A DNA stretch of 44,273 nucleotides from an uncultured Bacilli bacterium (GCA_934088535.1 CAKOJC010000006.1:1-44273), one strand, 5' to 3'. Numbered from the stretch's first letter, positions 32,894-41,269 are shown. Notes: a model not told the origin generated them from the sequence alone. Numbers and translations: made by a program.

Positions 32894-34065
32894 AAAAAGT
32901 AATATTAATAAAATATGGTGAATTAACTACTAAAAAAGATAATAGAAATTTCTTTATAAATAAACTTAAAAATAATATATTTGATAAGATAAGTGATTAT
33001 AATTTTGAAATACAAGATGATTATTATAGAATGTTTATAATTCCTAATGAAGATGACATTGATGGAATAGTTAATATTCTTAAAAATATATTTGGTATTC
33101 ATGAAATAGTAGTTGCTTATATGAGTGAAATAGTTAGCGAAGAAGATATACTTAAATGTTCTTTAGAAGTAATGAAAAATGAAGAATTTAAGACTTTTAA
33201 AGTAGTAACTAATAGAAGTGATAAGAAGTTTCCAATTAAGTCAATGGATATGAATAATATAGTAGGTGGACATATTCTTAAGAATATTGAATGTAGTGTT
33301 GATGTACATAATCCTGATGTTTACTTGAATATAGAAATAAGAAGTAATGCTGTTTATTATTATATAAAAGGAGTTCCTGGACTTGGAGGGTACCCAGTTA
33401 GTACTCTTGGACGTGGACTTTTGATGTTAAGTGGTGGAATAGATTCTCCTGTTGCTGGATATATGACTATTAAAAGAGGTGTAGAACTTTATTACTTGTA
33501 CTTTGAAAGTAGGCCTCATACAAGTATAGAAGCTCGTAATAAAGTAATAGAGCTTGCAAGAAAACTTGAAAAATATAATTCTGATGGTAAATTAATGGTA
33601 GTAAATTTTACTAAAATACAGGAAACAATATATAAGAATCTTGATACTACATACTTAATAACTATTATGAGAAGAATGATGTATAGAATAGCTGAGAGGG
33701 TTGCTAAAAAGAATAAATGTTTAGCTATAGTAAATGGTGAAAGTGTAGGACAAGTAGCAAGTCAAACATTATCTAGTATGGTAGCTGTTAATGATGTTAC
33801 TAATTATCCAATCTTGAGACCTTTATGTTCTTTTGATAAATTAGATATAATTGAAATATCTAAGAAAATAGATACTTATGAAACATCTATACTTCCATAT
33901 GAAGACTGTTGTACTGTGTTTGTTCCTAAACATCCAGTAATAAATCCAAATCTAAAATATATTTATGAAGAAGAAGCAAAGATAGATTTTGAACCATTAC
34001 TAAAAGAAGCTGTTGATACTATAGAAGTAGTAGATTTAAAAGAAGTAAGAAGTGAATATTTATAA
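32890..34065 (+). CDS. thiI: tRNA 4-thiouridine synthetase ThiI
   Basis: It adenylates U8 of tRNA and inserts sulfur received from the preceding desulfurase. An N-terminal ferredoxin-like/THUMP region (1-165) is followed by the PP-loop SGGIDSP at 181-187. The motif YEDCCTVFVPKHP is in the C-terminal part, where paired cysteines can accept sulfur. There is no rhodanese domain, as in the Bacillus form. Length 391 aa. The stop is followed by a bidirectional terminator. Confidence 0.96.
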   Translation: MKKVILIKYGELTTKKDNRNFFINKLKNNIFDKISDYNFEIQDDYYRMFIIPNEDDIDGIVNILKNIFGIHEIVVAYMSEIVSEEDILKCSLEVMKNEEFKTFKVVTNRSDKKFPIKSMDMNNIVGGHILKNIECSVDVHNPDVYLNIEIRSNAVYYYIKGVPGLGGYPVSTLGRGLLMLSGGIDSPVAGYMTIKRGVELYYLYFESRPHTSIEARNKVIELARKLEKYNSDGKLMVVNFTKIQETIYKNLDTTYLITIMRRMMYRIAERVAKKNKCLAIVNGESVGQVASQTLSSMVAVNDVTNYPILRPLCSFDKLDIIEISKKIDTYETSILPYEDCCTVFVPKHPVINPNLKYIYEEEAKIDFEPLLKEAVDTIEVVDLKEVRSEYL

Positions 34066-34073
34066 CAAAATAA

Positions 34074-34097
34074 AACCTGGAAAATTCCAGGCTTTTT
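34074..34097. terminator. Bidirectional intrinsic terminator
   Basis: Perfect stem 34076-34082/34085-34091 with A-rich left and T-rich right flanks, between convergent thiI and the surface-protein gene. Confidence 0.75.
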
Positions 34098-34099
34098 GT

Positions 34100-34990
34100 T
34101 TATCTATCAACTGCGTCAGTTTGAGGTTTGAATCCAGCTTCAATTAGTTCATCCATAGTAACGATACCATTATTTAAGGCTTCTTTTATGTTATATCTTT
34201 TACCATTAACAGTAACTATAACATATTGACTCTTTATACAATTGAAGTAATATCTTTTATAATAGTATTCAATAGCTTGAGCACAATTCTTACCAGCACT
34301 TGTATCAGTAATAGTTATTTTCTTTTTATTAGTGTCATCTGATGGCTTAGTTGGTGTTGTAGGTGTTGTTGGAGTTGTTGGTTCTTCAGGTTTAGCTGGT
34401 TCAGTTGGAGTGGTAGGTGTTGTAGGTTTAGTTGGCTCTGTTGGATTAGATGGTTCAGATGGTGTAGTAGGTTCTTCTGGTTTAGTTGGTTCAGTAGATG
34501 TTGTTGGTTCTTCACTTGGGTCGTCTGTAACACTCTTTTTAAGCGGTTTAAATCCTGCTGCGATTAATTCGTCCATAGTAACAATTCCATTATTTAAAGC
34601 TTCTTTAATTGTATATTCTTTACCATTAACAGTAACTATAACATATTGACTTTTAATACAAGTAAAATAATAATCTTTATAATAATATTCTATAGCATCT
34701 GCACAATAAGTTCCTTCACTTTTATCAGTAATTGTAATAACTTTTTTATTTTCATCTACTGGACAGTTAAATTTAGTACCTTTAAACTTATAAACTTTTT
34801 TACCATTACAGTCATAAATATCATAAAGTATAGAGCTTTGTTTAGTATCACTTTTGTTTATTAAAAACATAGGTTTTCCATTAAATGCTAAAACATTTAA
34901 TAGATCTATTGTAACTAGTAATACTATAGCTGATGCAACCACTATAACTCCTTTTGTAACAATTTTTTTAGAAGATTCTTGATTTTTCAT
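34100..34990 (-). CDS. Membrane-anchored surface protein with two duplicated modules and a Pro/Thr linker
   Basis: A transmembrane helix at about 12-36 anchors an extracytoplasmic protein of 296 aa. Two near-identical modules of about 68 residues (83-150 and 223-290) flank a Pro/Thr/Glu/Lys linker (about 155-222) of TTPTEP-like repeats. Each module has ITIT(D), one Cys in the first helix (C96, C236), EYYYK-YYF, a second Cys in CIKSQYVIVTVNGK (C111, C251), then ALNNGIVTMDELI-AGF. The offset is exactly 140 residues (420 nt). Two cysteines per module suggest a disulfide. The module is not one I can name. A wall-spanning stalk with distal module is inferred. No sorting signal is present. Confidence 0.8.
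   Translation of the reverse strand: MKNQESSKKIVTKGVIVVASAIVLLVTIDLLNVLAFNGKPMFLINKSDTKQSSILYDIYDCNGKKVYKFKGTKFNCPVDENKKVITITDKSEGTYCADAIEYYYKDYYFTCIKSQYVIVTVNGKEYTIKEALNNGIVTMDELIAAGFKPLKKSVTDDPSEEPTTSTEPTKPEEPTTPSEPSNPTEPTKPTTPTTPTEPAKPEEPTTPTTPTTPTKPSDDTNKKKITITDTSAGKNCAQAIEYYYKRYYFNCIKSQYVIVTVNGKRYNIKEALNNGIVTMDELIEAGFKPQTDAVDR
34340..34520 (-). repeat. Pro/Thr linker coding repeats
   Basis: Short direct repeats of a GGTGTTGTTGG-like unit on the plus strand encode the TTPTxPxxP linker. The GC and G-run pattern differs from the surrounding AT-rich DNA. Repeat-number variation would change stalk length. Confidence 0.75.
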
Positions 34991-35071
34991 ATTTTTCCCT
35001 TTCTTTCGAAAGTAATTATATCATAAGTATTAATTTTTGTAAATTTCACATACTATGTAATGGAGGAGAGT

Positions 35072-35227
35072 ATGATATTAAATAACCGTTATAGTAAAAA
35101 AAATAAATTATTATATAAAATGAAAATAATGAATAGTAGAAATCAAGAATATGAGTGTGACTATAAATATCAATTTGATAGATTAGAGAAATATAATGAT
35201 AAGAAAATAATTAAAAATAAAGTTTAA
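35072..35227 (+). CDS. Small basic protein, 51 aa
   Basis: ATG 35072 has an excellent GGAGGAG ribosome binding site at 35062-35069. The 51-codon frame ends at TAA 35225-35227, directly followed by a terminator hairpin. The protein is Lys/Asn/Tyr-rich (KKNKLLYKMKIMNSRNQEYE) with no membrane span. No family is recognised. Ribosome site, position and terminator together support a real small gene. Confidence 0.6.
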   Translation: MILNNRYSKKNKLLYKMKIMNSRNQEYECDYKYQFDRLEKYNDKKIIKNKV

Positions 35228-35255
35228 AGTGGAATTAATGTTTCACTTTTCTTTT
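35226..35255 (+). terminator. Intrinsic terminator of the small gene
   Basis: Arms 35226-35234 and 35241-35249 pair over 9 bp with one G-T pair. TTTTCTTTT follows, and the left arm starts inside the stop codon. Confidence 0.7.
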
Positions 35256-35261
35256 ATTCTT

Positions 35262-35270
35262 TGTTATAAT
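35262..35270 (+). promoter_or_regulatory. Extended -10 promoter of ackA
   Basis: TGTTATAAT directly follows the small-gene terminator and lies about 30 nt before the ackA start. Confidence 0.55.
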
Positions 35271-35299
35271 ATAAAAGAAAAGAAAGAAGGAAACATTAA

Positions 35300-36493
35300 A
35301 TGAAAATATTATGTGTTAATGCTGGTAGTTCTTCTTTAAAATTTCAATTAGTTGAAATGCCTGAAGAGAAGTTACTTATTAGCGGTTATTTTGAAAAGAT
35401 TGGTTTAAAAGATAGTTTTTGGACTACTAAAGTAAATGGTAAAAAGTATAAAGAAACTAAATATTTAAAAAATCATACTGAGGCTGCTAATGCTTTAATC
35501 GAAGAATTATTAAAATATAAAGCAGTAGAGAGTTTAGAAGAAATTAAAGGTGTAGGACATAGAGTTTTACATGGTGGTGAAAAGTATAGTGATTCAGTAT
35601 TAATTACTGATGAAGTTATTGAAGATATTAAGTCATTAACTAAATTAGGTCCTCTTCATCATCCAGGAAATTTAGCTGGTATTGAAGCAATGCAAAAAGC
35701 ACTTCCAGGTGTACCTATGGTTGCTGTATATGATACTGCATTCCATCAAACTATGCCTAAAGTAAATTATATGTATCCAGTACCTATGGAATGGTATACT
35801 AAATATGGTGTACGTAAATATGGTTTCCATGGAACTAGTCATAAATATATTACATTAAAGATGAAAGAAAAATTAGGTAAAGATGATGTAAATCTAATTA
35901 TTTGTCATATTGGTAGTGGCGCATCTATAAGTGTTATTAAAGAAGGTAAGTGTTATGATACTACTATGGGTATTAGTCCACTTGATGGATTAATGATGGG
36001 TACTCGTAGTGGAGCAATTGATCCTTCAATTATAGAATATGTTGCTAAAGAATCTGGGGAAGATATTGAACAAATTACTAATGATTTAAATAAGAAAAGT
36101 GGACTTCTTGGTATAAGTGGATTTAGTGATTGTAGAGATGTTGAAGAAGCAGCTGCTAAGGGTGAAGAAAATGCCATATTAGCACTTGATATGTATAATG
36201 ATCGTATTGCTAAATATATTGCTGAATATTATATTAAATTAGATGGAAAAGTTGATTCAATTGTATTCACTGCTGGTGTTGGTGAAAATGGTATTGAGGC
36301 ACGTAAAGCTATTTTAGGAAGACTTAGTGCTTTAGGTATTAAGATTGATGATGATAAGAATGCTAAAATCGCTGGATTCAAAGACGAAGTAGAAGGAATT
36401 ATTTCTACTGATGACTCTAGTGTAGTAGTAAGAGTTCTTCCAACTAATGAAGAAATTATGATTATAAAAGATACTTATAATCTAGTTAAATAG
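35300..36493 (+). CDS. ackA: Acetate kinase
   Basis: It interconverts acetate plus ATP with acetyl phosphate, giving ATP in fermentation. ILCVNAGSSSLKFQLVE starts the protein, with GFHGTSHKYI, then CHIGSGASI, GLMMGTRSGAIDP and the C-terminal FTAGVGENG. Length 397 aa is normal. No pta gene is adjacent. The start has AAGAAGGAA upstream. The nrnA start follows 13 nt after the stop, so the two may be co-transcribed. Confidence 0.97.
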   Translation: MKILCVNAGSSSLKFQLVEMPEEKLLISGYFEKIGLKDSFWTTKVNGKKYKETKYLKNHTEAANALIEELLKYKAVESLEEIKGVGHRVLHGGEKYSDSVLITDEVIEDIKSLTKLGPLHHPGNLAGIEAMQKALPGVPMVAVYDTAFHQTMPKVNYMYPVPMEWYTKYGVRKYGFHGTSHKYITLKMKEKLGKDDVNLIICHIGSGASISVIKEGKCYDTTMGISPLDGLMMGTRSGAIDPSIIEYVAKESGEDIEQITNDLNKKSGLLGISGFSDCRDVEEAAAKGEENAILALDMYNDRIAKYIAEYYIKLDGKVDSIVFTAGVGENGIEARKAILGRLSALGIKIDDDKNAKIAGFKDEVEGIISTDDSSVVVRVLPTNEEIMIIKDTYNLVK

Positions 36494-36506
36494 AAAGAAG
36501 TAATTA

Positions 36507-37469
36507 ATGAATAATATTTATAAATCAATATATAATGAAATAAAGAAGTTTAAGAAGATTTATATTGCTAGACATATTGGGCCAGATCCTGATGCTTTTG
36601 GCAGTCAGATGGCTTTGAAAGACTCTATATTACTTACATTTCCAAGCAAGGAAGTGTATGCTGTTGGAACTACAGTATCAAGATTTAAATATTTTGGAAA
36701 AGTAGATAAAGTAAATAATTATGATTATGAAAATGCTTTATTAATAGTAGTTGATACTCCTGATAATAAACGTGTTGATATAGATAATTTTTTATCATTT
36801 AAGCATGTTATTAAGATAGATCATCATCCTTTAGTAGACAAATATAGTGATATTGAGTTGATTCGTGAAGACGCTAGTAGTGCTTCGGAACTTGTCTTAG
36901 AACTTATAAATAATACTAAACTTAAAATGAATGAAAGTATTGCTGGAAAAATATATATTGGTATAGTAAGTGATTCAAATAGATTCTTATTTAGTGTAAA
37001 CTATAAGACTTTTGAATCAGTTGCTGAAATCATTAAGAAATATAAATTAGATATAGAAAAATTATATAGACTTGTGTATGCTAAACCTTTAAGTGAAGTA
37101 AGACTTATGGGATATATAGCATCTACTATTAAAGTTGATAAATATGGTTTTGGATATATAGAACTTGAGGATGATGTTATACAATCATTAAATTCTGATA
37201 TATCTGCTGCATCTAATATGATAAATGATTTTAATAATATTAATGAAGTAATAGTGTGGGCATTTTCATCACATGATGCTAAAAATAATATGTATAGAGT
37301 TAATATTAGAAGTAGAGGTCCAGTAATAAATGAAATTGCTGCTAAATATAATGGTGGTGGACATAAATTTGCAAGTGGTGTTAGAACAAATTCTAAAGAA
37401 GTAGTTGAAAATATAATGAAGGATTTATCAAAGGCTTGTAAAGAATATATGGAAAGTGAGAAGAAATGA
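36507..37469 (+). CDS. nrnA: NrnA-type DHH/DHHA1 phosphoesterase (nanoRNase/pAp phosphatase)
   Basis: It degrades very short RNAs and dephosphorylates 3'-phosphoadenosine 5'-phosphate in Firmicutes. Motif I is RHIGPDPDAFGSQ (22-34), followed by VVDTPD and KIDHHP (the DHH motif). The DHHA1 end carries YNGGGHKFASG. Length 320 aa is typical. It ends in TGA (37467-37469), 1 nt before the EngB start, so the two are coupled. Confidence 0.93.
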   Translation: MNNIYKSIYNEIKKFKKIYIARHIGPDPDAFGSQMALKDSILLTFPSKEVYAVGTTVSRFKYFGKVDKVNNYDYENALLIVVDTPDNKRVDIDNFLSFKHVIKIDHHPLVDKYSDIELIREDASSASELVLELINNTKLKMNESIAGKIYIGIVSDSNRFLFSVNYKTFESVAEIIKKYKLDIEKLYRLVYAKPLSEVRLMGYIASTIKVDKYGFGYIELEDDVIQSLNSDISAASNMINDFNNINEVIVWAFSSHDAKNNMYRVNIRSRGPVINEIAAKYNGGGHKFASGVRTNSKEVVENIMKDLSKACKEYMESEKK

Positions 37470-37470
37470 T

Positions 37471-38058
37471 ATGGAAGTTACTAAAGTAGATGATCCAATT
37501 ATTGCTGTTAGAATTAGCCAATATCCTGAAGATAAGAAAAATGAGTTCTTATGTTTAGGAAGAAGTAATGTTGGGAAAAGTAGTTTTATAAATACTATAA
37601 TAAATAGGAAAAATCTAGCTAGAACAAGTTCTAAGCCTGGTAAAACTACTACGTTAAACTTTTATAAAGTAAATGATGAATTCTATATAGTAGATGTGCC
37701 TGGATATGGTTATGCAGCTACTAGTAAAAAACAAATTGAAAAATTTGGAGTAATGATAGAAGAGTATCTGAAACAAAGACAATACTTAAAACATGTCTTC
37801 TTACTTATAGATTATAGACATAAACCAACTGAAGATGATGTACTCATGTATAAATTCTTAAAATATTATAATTTACCAGTTACAATAGTTGCTACTAAAT
37901 ATGATAAAGTAAATAGATCACTTAGAGCAAAACAAGATGATTTAATTAAAAATACTTTAAATCCAGCATTAGGAGATGAAATCATTAATTTCTCTAGTGT
38001 TACAAAGATTGGTAAAGAAAGAATTTATGAAATTATAGAAAATTATTTTGAAAAATAG
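37471..38058 (+). CDS. ysxC: Ribosome-biogenesis GTPase YsxC/EngB
   Basis: This essential small GTPase acts in 50S subunit assembly. G1 is GRSNVGKSS (30-38), then TSSKPGKTTTLNFY (G2 region), VDVPGYG (G3) and ATKYDK (G4). ATG 37471 gives 195 aa; a GTG at 37456 in the same frame overlaps nrnA and is less likely. The clpX/lon neighbours common in Bacillus are absent. The stop is followed by a hairpin that also covers the next gene's ribosome binding site. Confidence 0.94.
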   Translation: MEVTKVDDPIIAVRISQYPEDKKNEFLCLGRSNVGKSSFINTIINRKNLARTSSKPGKTTTLNFYKVNDEFYIVDVPGYGYAATSKKQIEKFGVMIEEYLKQRQYLKHVFLLIDYRHKPTEDDVLMYKFLKYYNLPVTIVATKYDKVNRSLRAKQDDLIKNTLNPALGDEIINFSSVTKIGKERIYEIIENYFEK

Positions 38059-38087
38059 TTGAAATCAAACCTTTATTCTATTATAAT
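38059..38087 (+). promoter_or_regulatory. Promoter nested in the terminator-like hairpin
   Basis: TTGAAA 38059-38064 and TATAAT 38082-38087 are 17 bp apart. The spacer holds the left arm of the hairpin 38067-38110, and the -10 lies in its loop. A transcript starting near 38094 would carry only the right arm. Confidence 0.6.
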
Positions 38088-38110
38088 TGATATATATAGA
38101 ATAGAGGTTT
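38067..38110 (+). promoter_or_regulatory. Hairpin covering the ribosome binding site of the pilin-like gene
   Basis: Arms 38067-38081 and 38096-38110 pair over 15 bp with one G-T pair and a 14-nt loop. The right arm contains the AGAGG ribosome binding site at 38103-38107 and ends in TTTTT. Read-through RNA from ysxC would therefore fold, terminate or hide the site; RNA from the nested promoter would not. Confidence 0.6.
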
Positions 38111-38115
38111 TTAAT

Positions 38116-38904
38116 ATGAATAAAAAGGGTTTTACTTTAACTGAATTGTTAGCTGTAATTGCTTTGATTGCTTTAATTACTATTATTGCAGTACCAAGTG
38201 TAATTTCAATTAATAAGAGAATTAATAAAAGAGTTTATAATACTAAGGTAGAGCAAATAGTTAGTGCTGCTGAATTATATGGAACTAATAATCCAGATAT
38301 CTTTAATGGTAGAAGTGAAGTTAAAGTATATGTTAATGAACTTATTAATGCTGGATTTGTTTCTATAGATAAAGGTAATAATGATGATGTTTGTTATGAA
38401 ATATCTAGTCCTGAATTTATGAGTGATAAAGGTTGTATTGTTGATCCTGTTAATAAAAAATCTATGAATGATAGCTATGTTATTATTAAGAAAGAAGCTG
38501 TTGGTGTTTCTGCTACGTTTGGAGGAGAAACTTCTACTATAACTAATGGATCTTTAGTAGAACAAGTATGTAAAAGATTTATGATGGGTATGTTCGTTGG
38601 TAAATATGGAACAGGTGAAAACGATTATTGTGGATGTGTTTATAAAGATGGAAAACCTGTTAAACTTGCTAAATTGGTTACAAGTAATGGAAAACTTGTT
38701 AAATCAGATGGTTTATATGTTGTAAGTAGTGATTCTGGAGATAGAGTTAACGCTTGTATAATCGCAGGAGATGAATCAAACAACTATTTAAGTTATGGTG
38801 GAACCATGTGGAGAGTTATGGGTGTATATGATATCTATGGTAAAACTGATGGTGGAGACTTGGTTACTAAAATAATTACTAATGATAATATAGATGTTCA
38901 ATAA
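38116..38904 (+). CDS. Type IV pilin-like protein (prepilin N-terminus), 262 aa
   Basis: MNKKGFTLTELLAVIALIAL is a classical type III signal: a short basic leader, cleavage after Gly5, Phe at +1, Glu at +5 of the mature form, then a hydrophobic helix. The ATG at 38116 follows AGAGG. The mature part is a globular domain with several Cys, and the end carries YLSYGGTMWRVMGVYD. That last motif opens a longer domain in related proteins of gut Firmicutes. Here the protein stops about 30 residues later, so the C-terminus may be shortened. No prepilin peptidase or assembly ATPase is in the window. Confidence 0.8.
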   Translation: MNKKGFTLTELLAVIALIALITIIAVPSVISINKRINKRVYNTKVEQIVSAAELYGTNNPDIFNGRSEVKVYVNELINAGFVSIDKGNNDDVCYEISSPEFMSDKGCIVDPVNKKSMNDSYVIIKKEAVGVSATFGGETSTITNGSLVEQVCKRFMMGMFVGKYGTGENDYCGCVYKDGKPVKLAKLVTSNGKLVKSDGLYVVSSDSGDRVNACIIAGDESNNYLSYGGTMWRVMGVYDIYGKTDGGDLVTKIITNDNIDVQ

Positions 38905-38932
38905 GATAACGAAAGTTATCTTTTTCTTTTTT
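38903..38932 (+). terminator. Intrinsic terminator
   Basis: Stem 38903-38910/38915-38922 with a GAAA loop and a T-rich tail. It overlaps the last two bases of the stop codon. Confidence 0.85.
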
Positions 38933-38997
38933 GTAAATATACTTTCAAAGTTTGATTTTTATGTGAAATATTTGTATAATGTTATTAGAGGTGTTTT

Positions 38998-39615
38998 ATG
39001 ATAGGGTTTTACGATTATACAGTTATATTAACATACTTAGGTTTTTCTTCAGGTATGGTTGGTATATATTTAGCAGTTACAGGGAATACATTTTGGGCAG
39101 TAATGTGTTTAATGTTTTCTGGGCTTTGTGATATGTTTGATGGAAAGGTAGCTAGAACTAAGAAAAAAAGAACAGCTGAAGAAAGACATTATGGTATTCA
39201 ATTAGATAGTTTATCTGATTTGGTATGTTTTGGTGTTTTACCTGCTTTAATAGGATATTCTTTAGGAATTAAATGCGGCTATTTAATACCATTATTAATT
39301 ATGTATCCACTTGCTGCATTGATTAGACTTGCATATTTTAATGTACTTGAAATAACTAGAAATAGTAATACACCAGTAAAAGAATATACTGGACTTCCAG
39401 TAACATCATCTGCATTATTGTTTCCTTTTATATATATATTTAGAAAATTTTTAGGCAAATATTTTGTGTTAGTATATGGTATTTTATTATTTGTAGTAGC
39501 AATATTATTTGTTAGTAAAATTAAAATTAAAAAACCAGGTATTAAAGTAATGATAGGATTTATTATTATAGGTGTTATAGAAATACTATTAATTTTAGCT
39601 GGTAAGTTTCTATGA
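38998..39615 (+). CDS. pssA: CDP-diacylglycerol-serine O-phosphatidyltransferase
   Basis: It makes phosphatidylserine from CDP-diacylglycerol and serine in the membrane. The CDP-alcohol phosphotransferase motif is visible as D45-x2-D48-G-x2-A52-R53, then G66-x3-D70-x3-D74. The insert between the two halves is longer than in the short consensus. Several hydrophobic helices follow. Size 205 aa fits the Bacillus-type enzyme. Its TGA overlaps the ATG of psd (ATGA), so both steps of phosphatidylethanolamine synthesis are coupled. Confidence 0.92.
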   Translation: MIGFYDYTVILTYLGFSSGMVGIYLAVTGNTFWAVMCLMFSGLCDMFDGKVARTKKKRTAEERHYGIQLDSLSDLVCFGVLPALIGYSLGIKCGYLIPLLIMYPLAALIRLAYFNVLEITRNSNTPVKEYTGLPVTSSALLFPFIYIFRKFLGKYFVLVYGILLFVVAILFVSKIKIKKPGIKVMIGFIIIGVIEILLILAGKFL

Positions 39616-40475
39616 AATATATAGTTAGAGATAGAAATAGTAAAAAAAATATAATTATAGAGTCTAGTAAAACTCTTAATTTTTTTTACGATACGTTTAT
39701 TGGAAGAATAATTTTAAAACCTTTTATTAGTAAATCTTTTAGTAATCTTATGGGTAAATATATGAATAGTAAATATTCATTAAAGAGGGTAGATAAATTT
39801 ATTGATAAGAATGATATTAATGTATATGAATATTCTAAGCAAAAATATAGTTCTTATAATGATTTTTTTACTAGAAAGGTAGTTGCTGCTAAAAGACCTA
39901 TTAATGCTCATAAAAATGCTTTTATTAGTCCTTGTGATAGTAAATTAACTGTATATAAAATTAATGATGATTTAACTCTTAAAATAAAAGATTCATATTA
40001 TTCAATTGATACTTTGGTTGATAAGAAAATTATGAATGAATATAAGGGAGGATATGCTTTAGTATTTAGACTTGCTACTGATAACTATCATAGATATTGT
40101 TATATAGATAGTGGTACTAAGGGTAAGAATATTCATATTGATGGAGTATTTCACACAGTTCAACCAATATCTCTTAAACATTATAATTTTTATAAAACTA
40201 ATACTCGTGAATATACTGTCTTAGATACTAATAATTTTGATAAAGTTATTGAAGTAGAAGTAGGTGCTTTAGGAGTAGGAAGAATAGTTAATAATCATGA
40301 AGAGTATAAATTTAAAAAGGGTGAAGAAAAGGGATATTTTGAGTTTGGTGGTTCTACTATAGTACTTCTTGTTAAAAAAAATATAATTACTATTGATGAA
40401 GATATTTATAATAATAGTTTAGAAGGTATTGAAACAAATGTTAAATATGGTGAAAAAATTGGAAGTAAGAAATAA
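39612..40475 (+). CDS. psd: Phosphatidylserine decarboxylase proenzyme
   Basis: It decarboxylates phosphatidylserine to phosphatidylethanolamine. The proenzyme self-cleaves at a Gly-Ser bond to form its pyruvoyl group; here the motif is FGGSTIVLL with S248. LATDNYHRYCYIDSG and DGVFHTVQPIS are family blocks. Length 287 aa is typical of the larger bacterial form. Directly downstream of pssA and ending in a terminator that contains its stop. Confidence 0.93.
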   Translation: MKYIVRDRNSKKNIIIESSKTLNFFYDTFIGRIILKPFISKSFSNLMGKYMNSKYSLKRVDKFIDKNDINVYEYSKQKYSSYNDFFTRKVVAAKRPINAHKNAFISPCDSKLTVYKINDDLTLKIKDSYYSIDTLVDKKIMNEYKGGYALVFRLATDNYHRYCYIDSGTKGKNIHIDGVFHTVQPISLKHYNFYKTNTREYTVLDTNNFDKVIEVEVGALGVGRIVNNHEEYKFKKGEEKGYFEFGGSTIVLLVKKNIITIDEDIYNNSLEGIETNVKYGEKIGSKK

Positions 40476-40487
40476 CTTCCTTTTTTT
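40461..40487 (+). terminator. Intrinsic terminator spanning the psd stop
   Basis: Arms 40461-40466 and 40475-40480, T7 tail. The TAA (40473-40475) lies at the loop/stem junction. Confidence 0.75.
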
Positions 40488-40496
40488 ATAGTTTTG

Positions 40497-40505
40497 TGGT
40501 ATAAT
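40497..40505 (+). promoter_or_regulatory. Extended -10 promoter
   Basis: TGGTATAAT lies right behind the psd terminator and 24 nt before the ATG at 40529. Confidence 0.55.
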
Positions 40506-40528
40506 ATGATGCACTAATGGGGGTTAGT

Positions 40529-41269
40529 ATGATATTTAGAAATAAAAGAGAATTGGATACTTATTTAAAAAGAAATTGTGAATTTATAAATTTTGGATCT
40601 AAAGGTAGTGCATATTATGATAAAAGAACTAAAGCAGTTATAAAAATATTTGATATGGCTTTAAGTGAAGAAGAGTATAGACATTTTGAATATAGAGATT
40701 TAGATTTTTTAAGATTTTCTGATGCATTAAATCAATCATATTTATTTCCTTATGAAGTAATTAGTTTAGATGGAAGAGATGTAGGATATTTTGCTCATGC
40801 TGCAAGAGGTAAATCTTTATATAAGCTAGATCCTTTAACTGTTAATTTAGATTCTATTAGAAGAGCATATATGGCTACTTTAATTGATATGAGAAATATA
40901 TCAAGAAAGGGTATATTAACAGATGATCTTCCTTATAATACACTATTTTCTTCTGATACTGAGAGACTTTATATGGTTGATACAGATGATTATCATTTAG
41001 TAGAAGAAGATGTTGATAAAATATATCATGATAATGCTAGTCAATTATCATATACAGTTAAAACATTCTTGGTAGATGGATATTTTGATGATTTTATAAA
41101 TGCTGATAAAGAATTAAGTGAATTATACAAAGATGGTGATTTATTATCATTTTTAAAAGCTTATAGAAAAAAATTATCTGAAAGAGTAGGCATGGAAATA
41201 TCTACATTAGGAGATGCTAAAGAATTTCAAGATGAAGAACACTGGAGAGAATATATGAGAATATTATAA
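40529..41269 (+). CDS. Kinase-fold protein, 246 aa
   Basis: ATG 40529 has GGGGGTT upstream; ATG 40517 in frame lacks one. Hallmarks of a protein-kinase-like fold are seen: a glycine loop FGSKGSAYY (22-30), a lysine in VIKIF (K39), a catalytic-loop-like D132-D-L-P-Y-N137 resembling DLKPxN, and VDTDD (D151, D153) 14 residues later in the DFG position. The usual His of HRD is absent. The family is uncharacterised but probably nucleotide-binding. A single gene with its own promoter and terminator, so the substrate cannot be guessed. Confidence 0.7.
   Translation: MIFRNKRELDTYLKRNCEFINFGSKGSAYYDKRTKAVIKIFDMALSEEEYRHFEYRDLDFLRFSDALNQSYLFPYEVISLDGRDVGYFAHAARGKSLYKLDPLTVNLDSIRRAYMATLIDMRNISRKGILTDDLPYNTLFSSDTERLYMVDTDDYHLVEEDVDKIYHDNASQLSYTVKTFLVDGYFDDFINADKELSELYKDGDLLSFLKAYRKKLSERVGMEISTLGDAKEFQDEEHWREYMRIL

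Noticed and set aside
34340..34520. CRISPR-like repeat array
   Set aside because: The repeats are short, degenerate, in frame, without unique spacers, and encode a TP-rich stalk.
34332..34649. Plus-strand frame of about 105 codons rich in Val and Gly
   Set aside because: It is the complement of the Pro/Thr linker of the minus-strand surface protein. It has no ribosome site and its composition is a by-product of the linker repeats.
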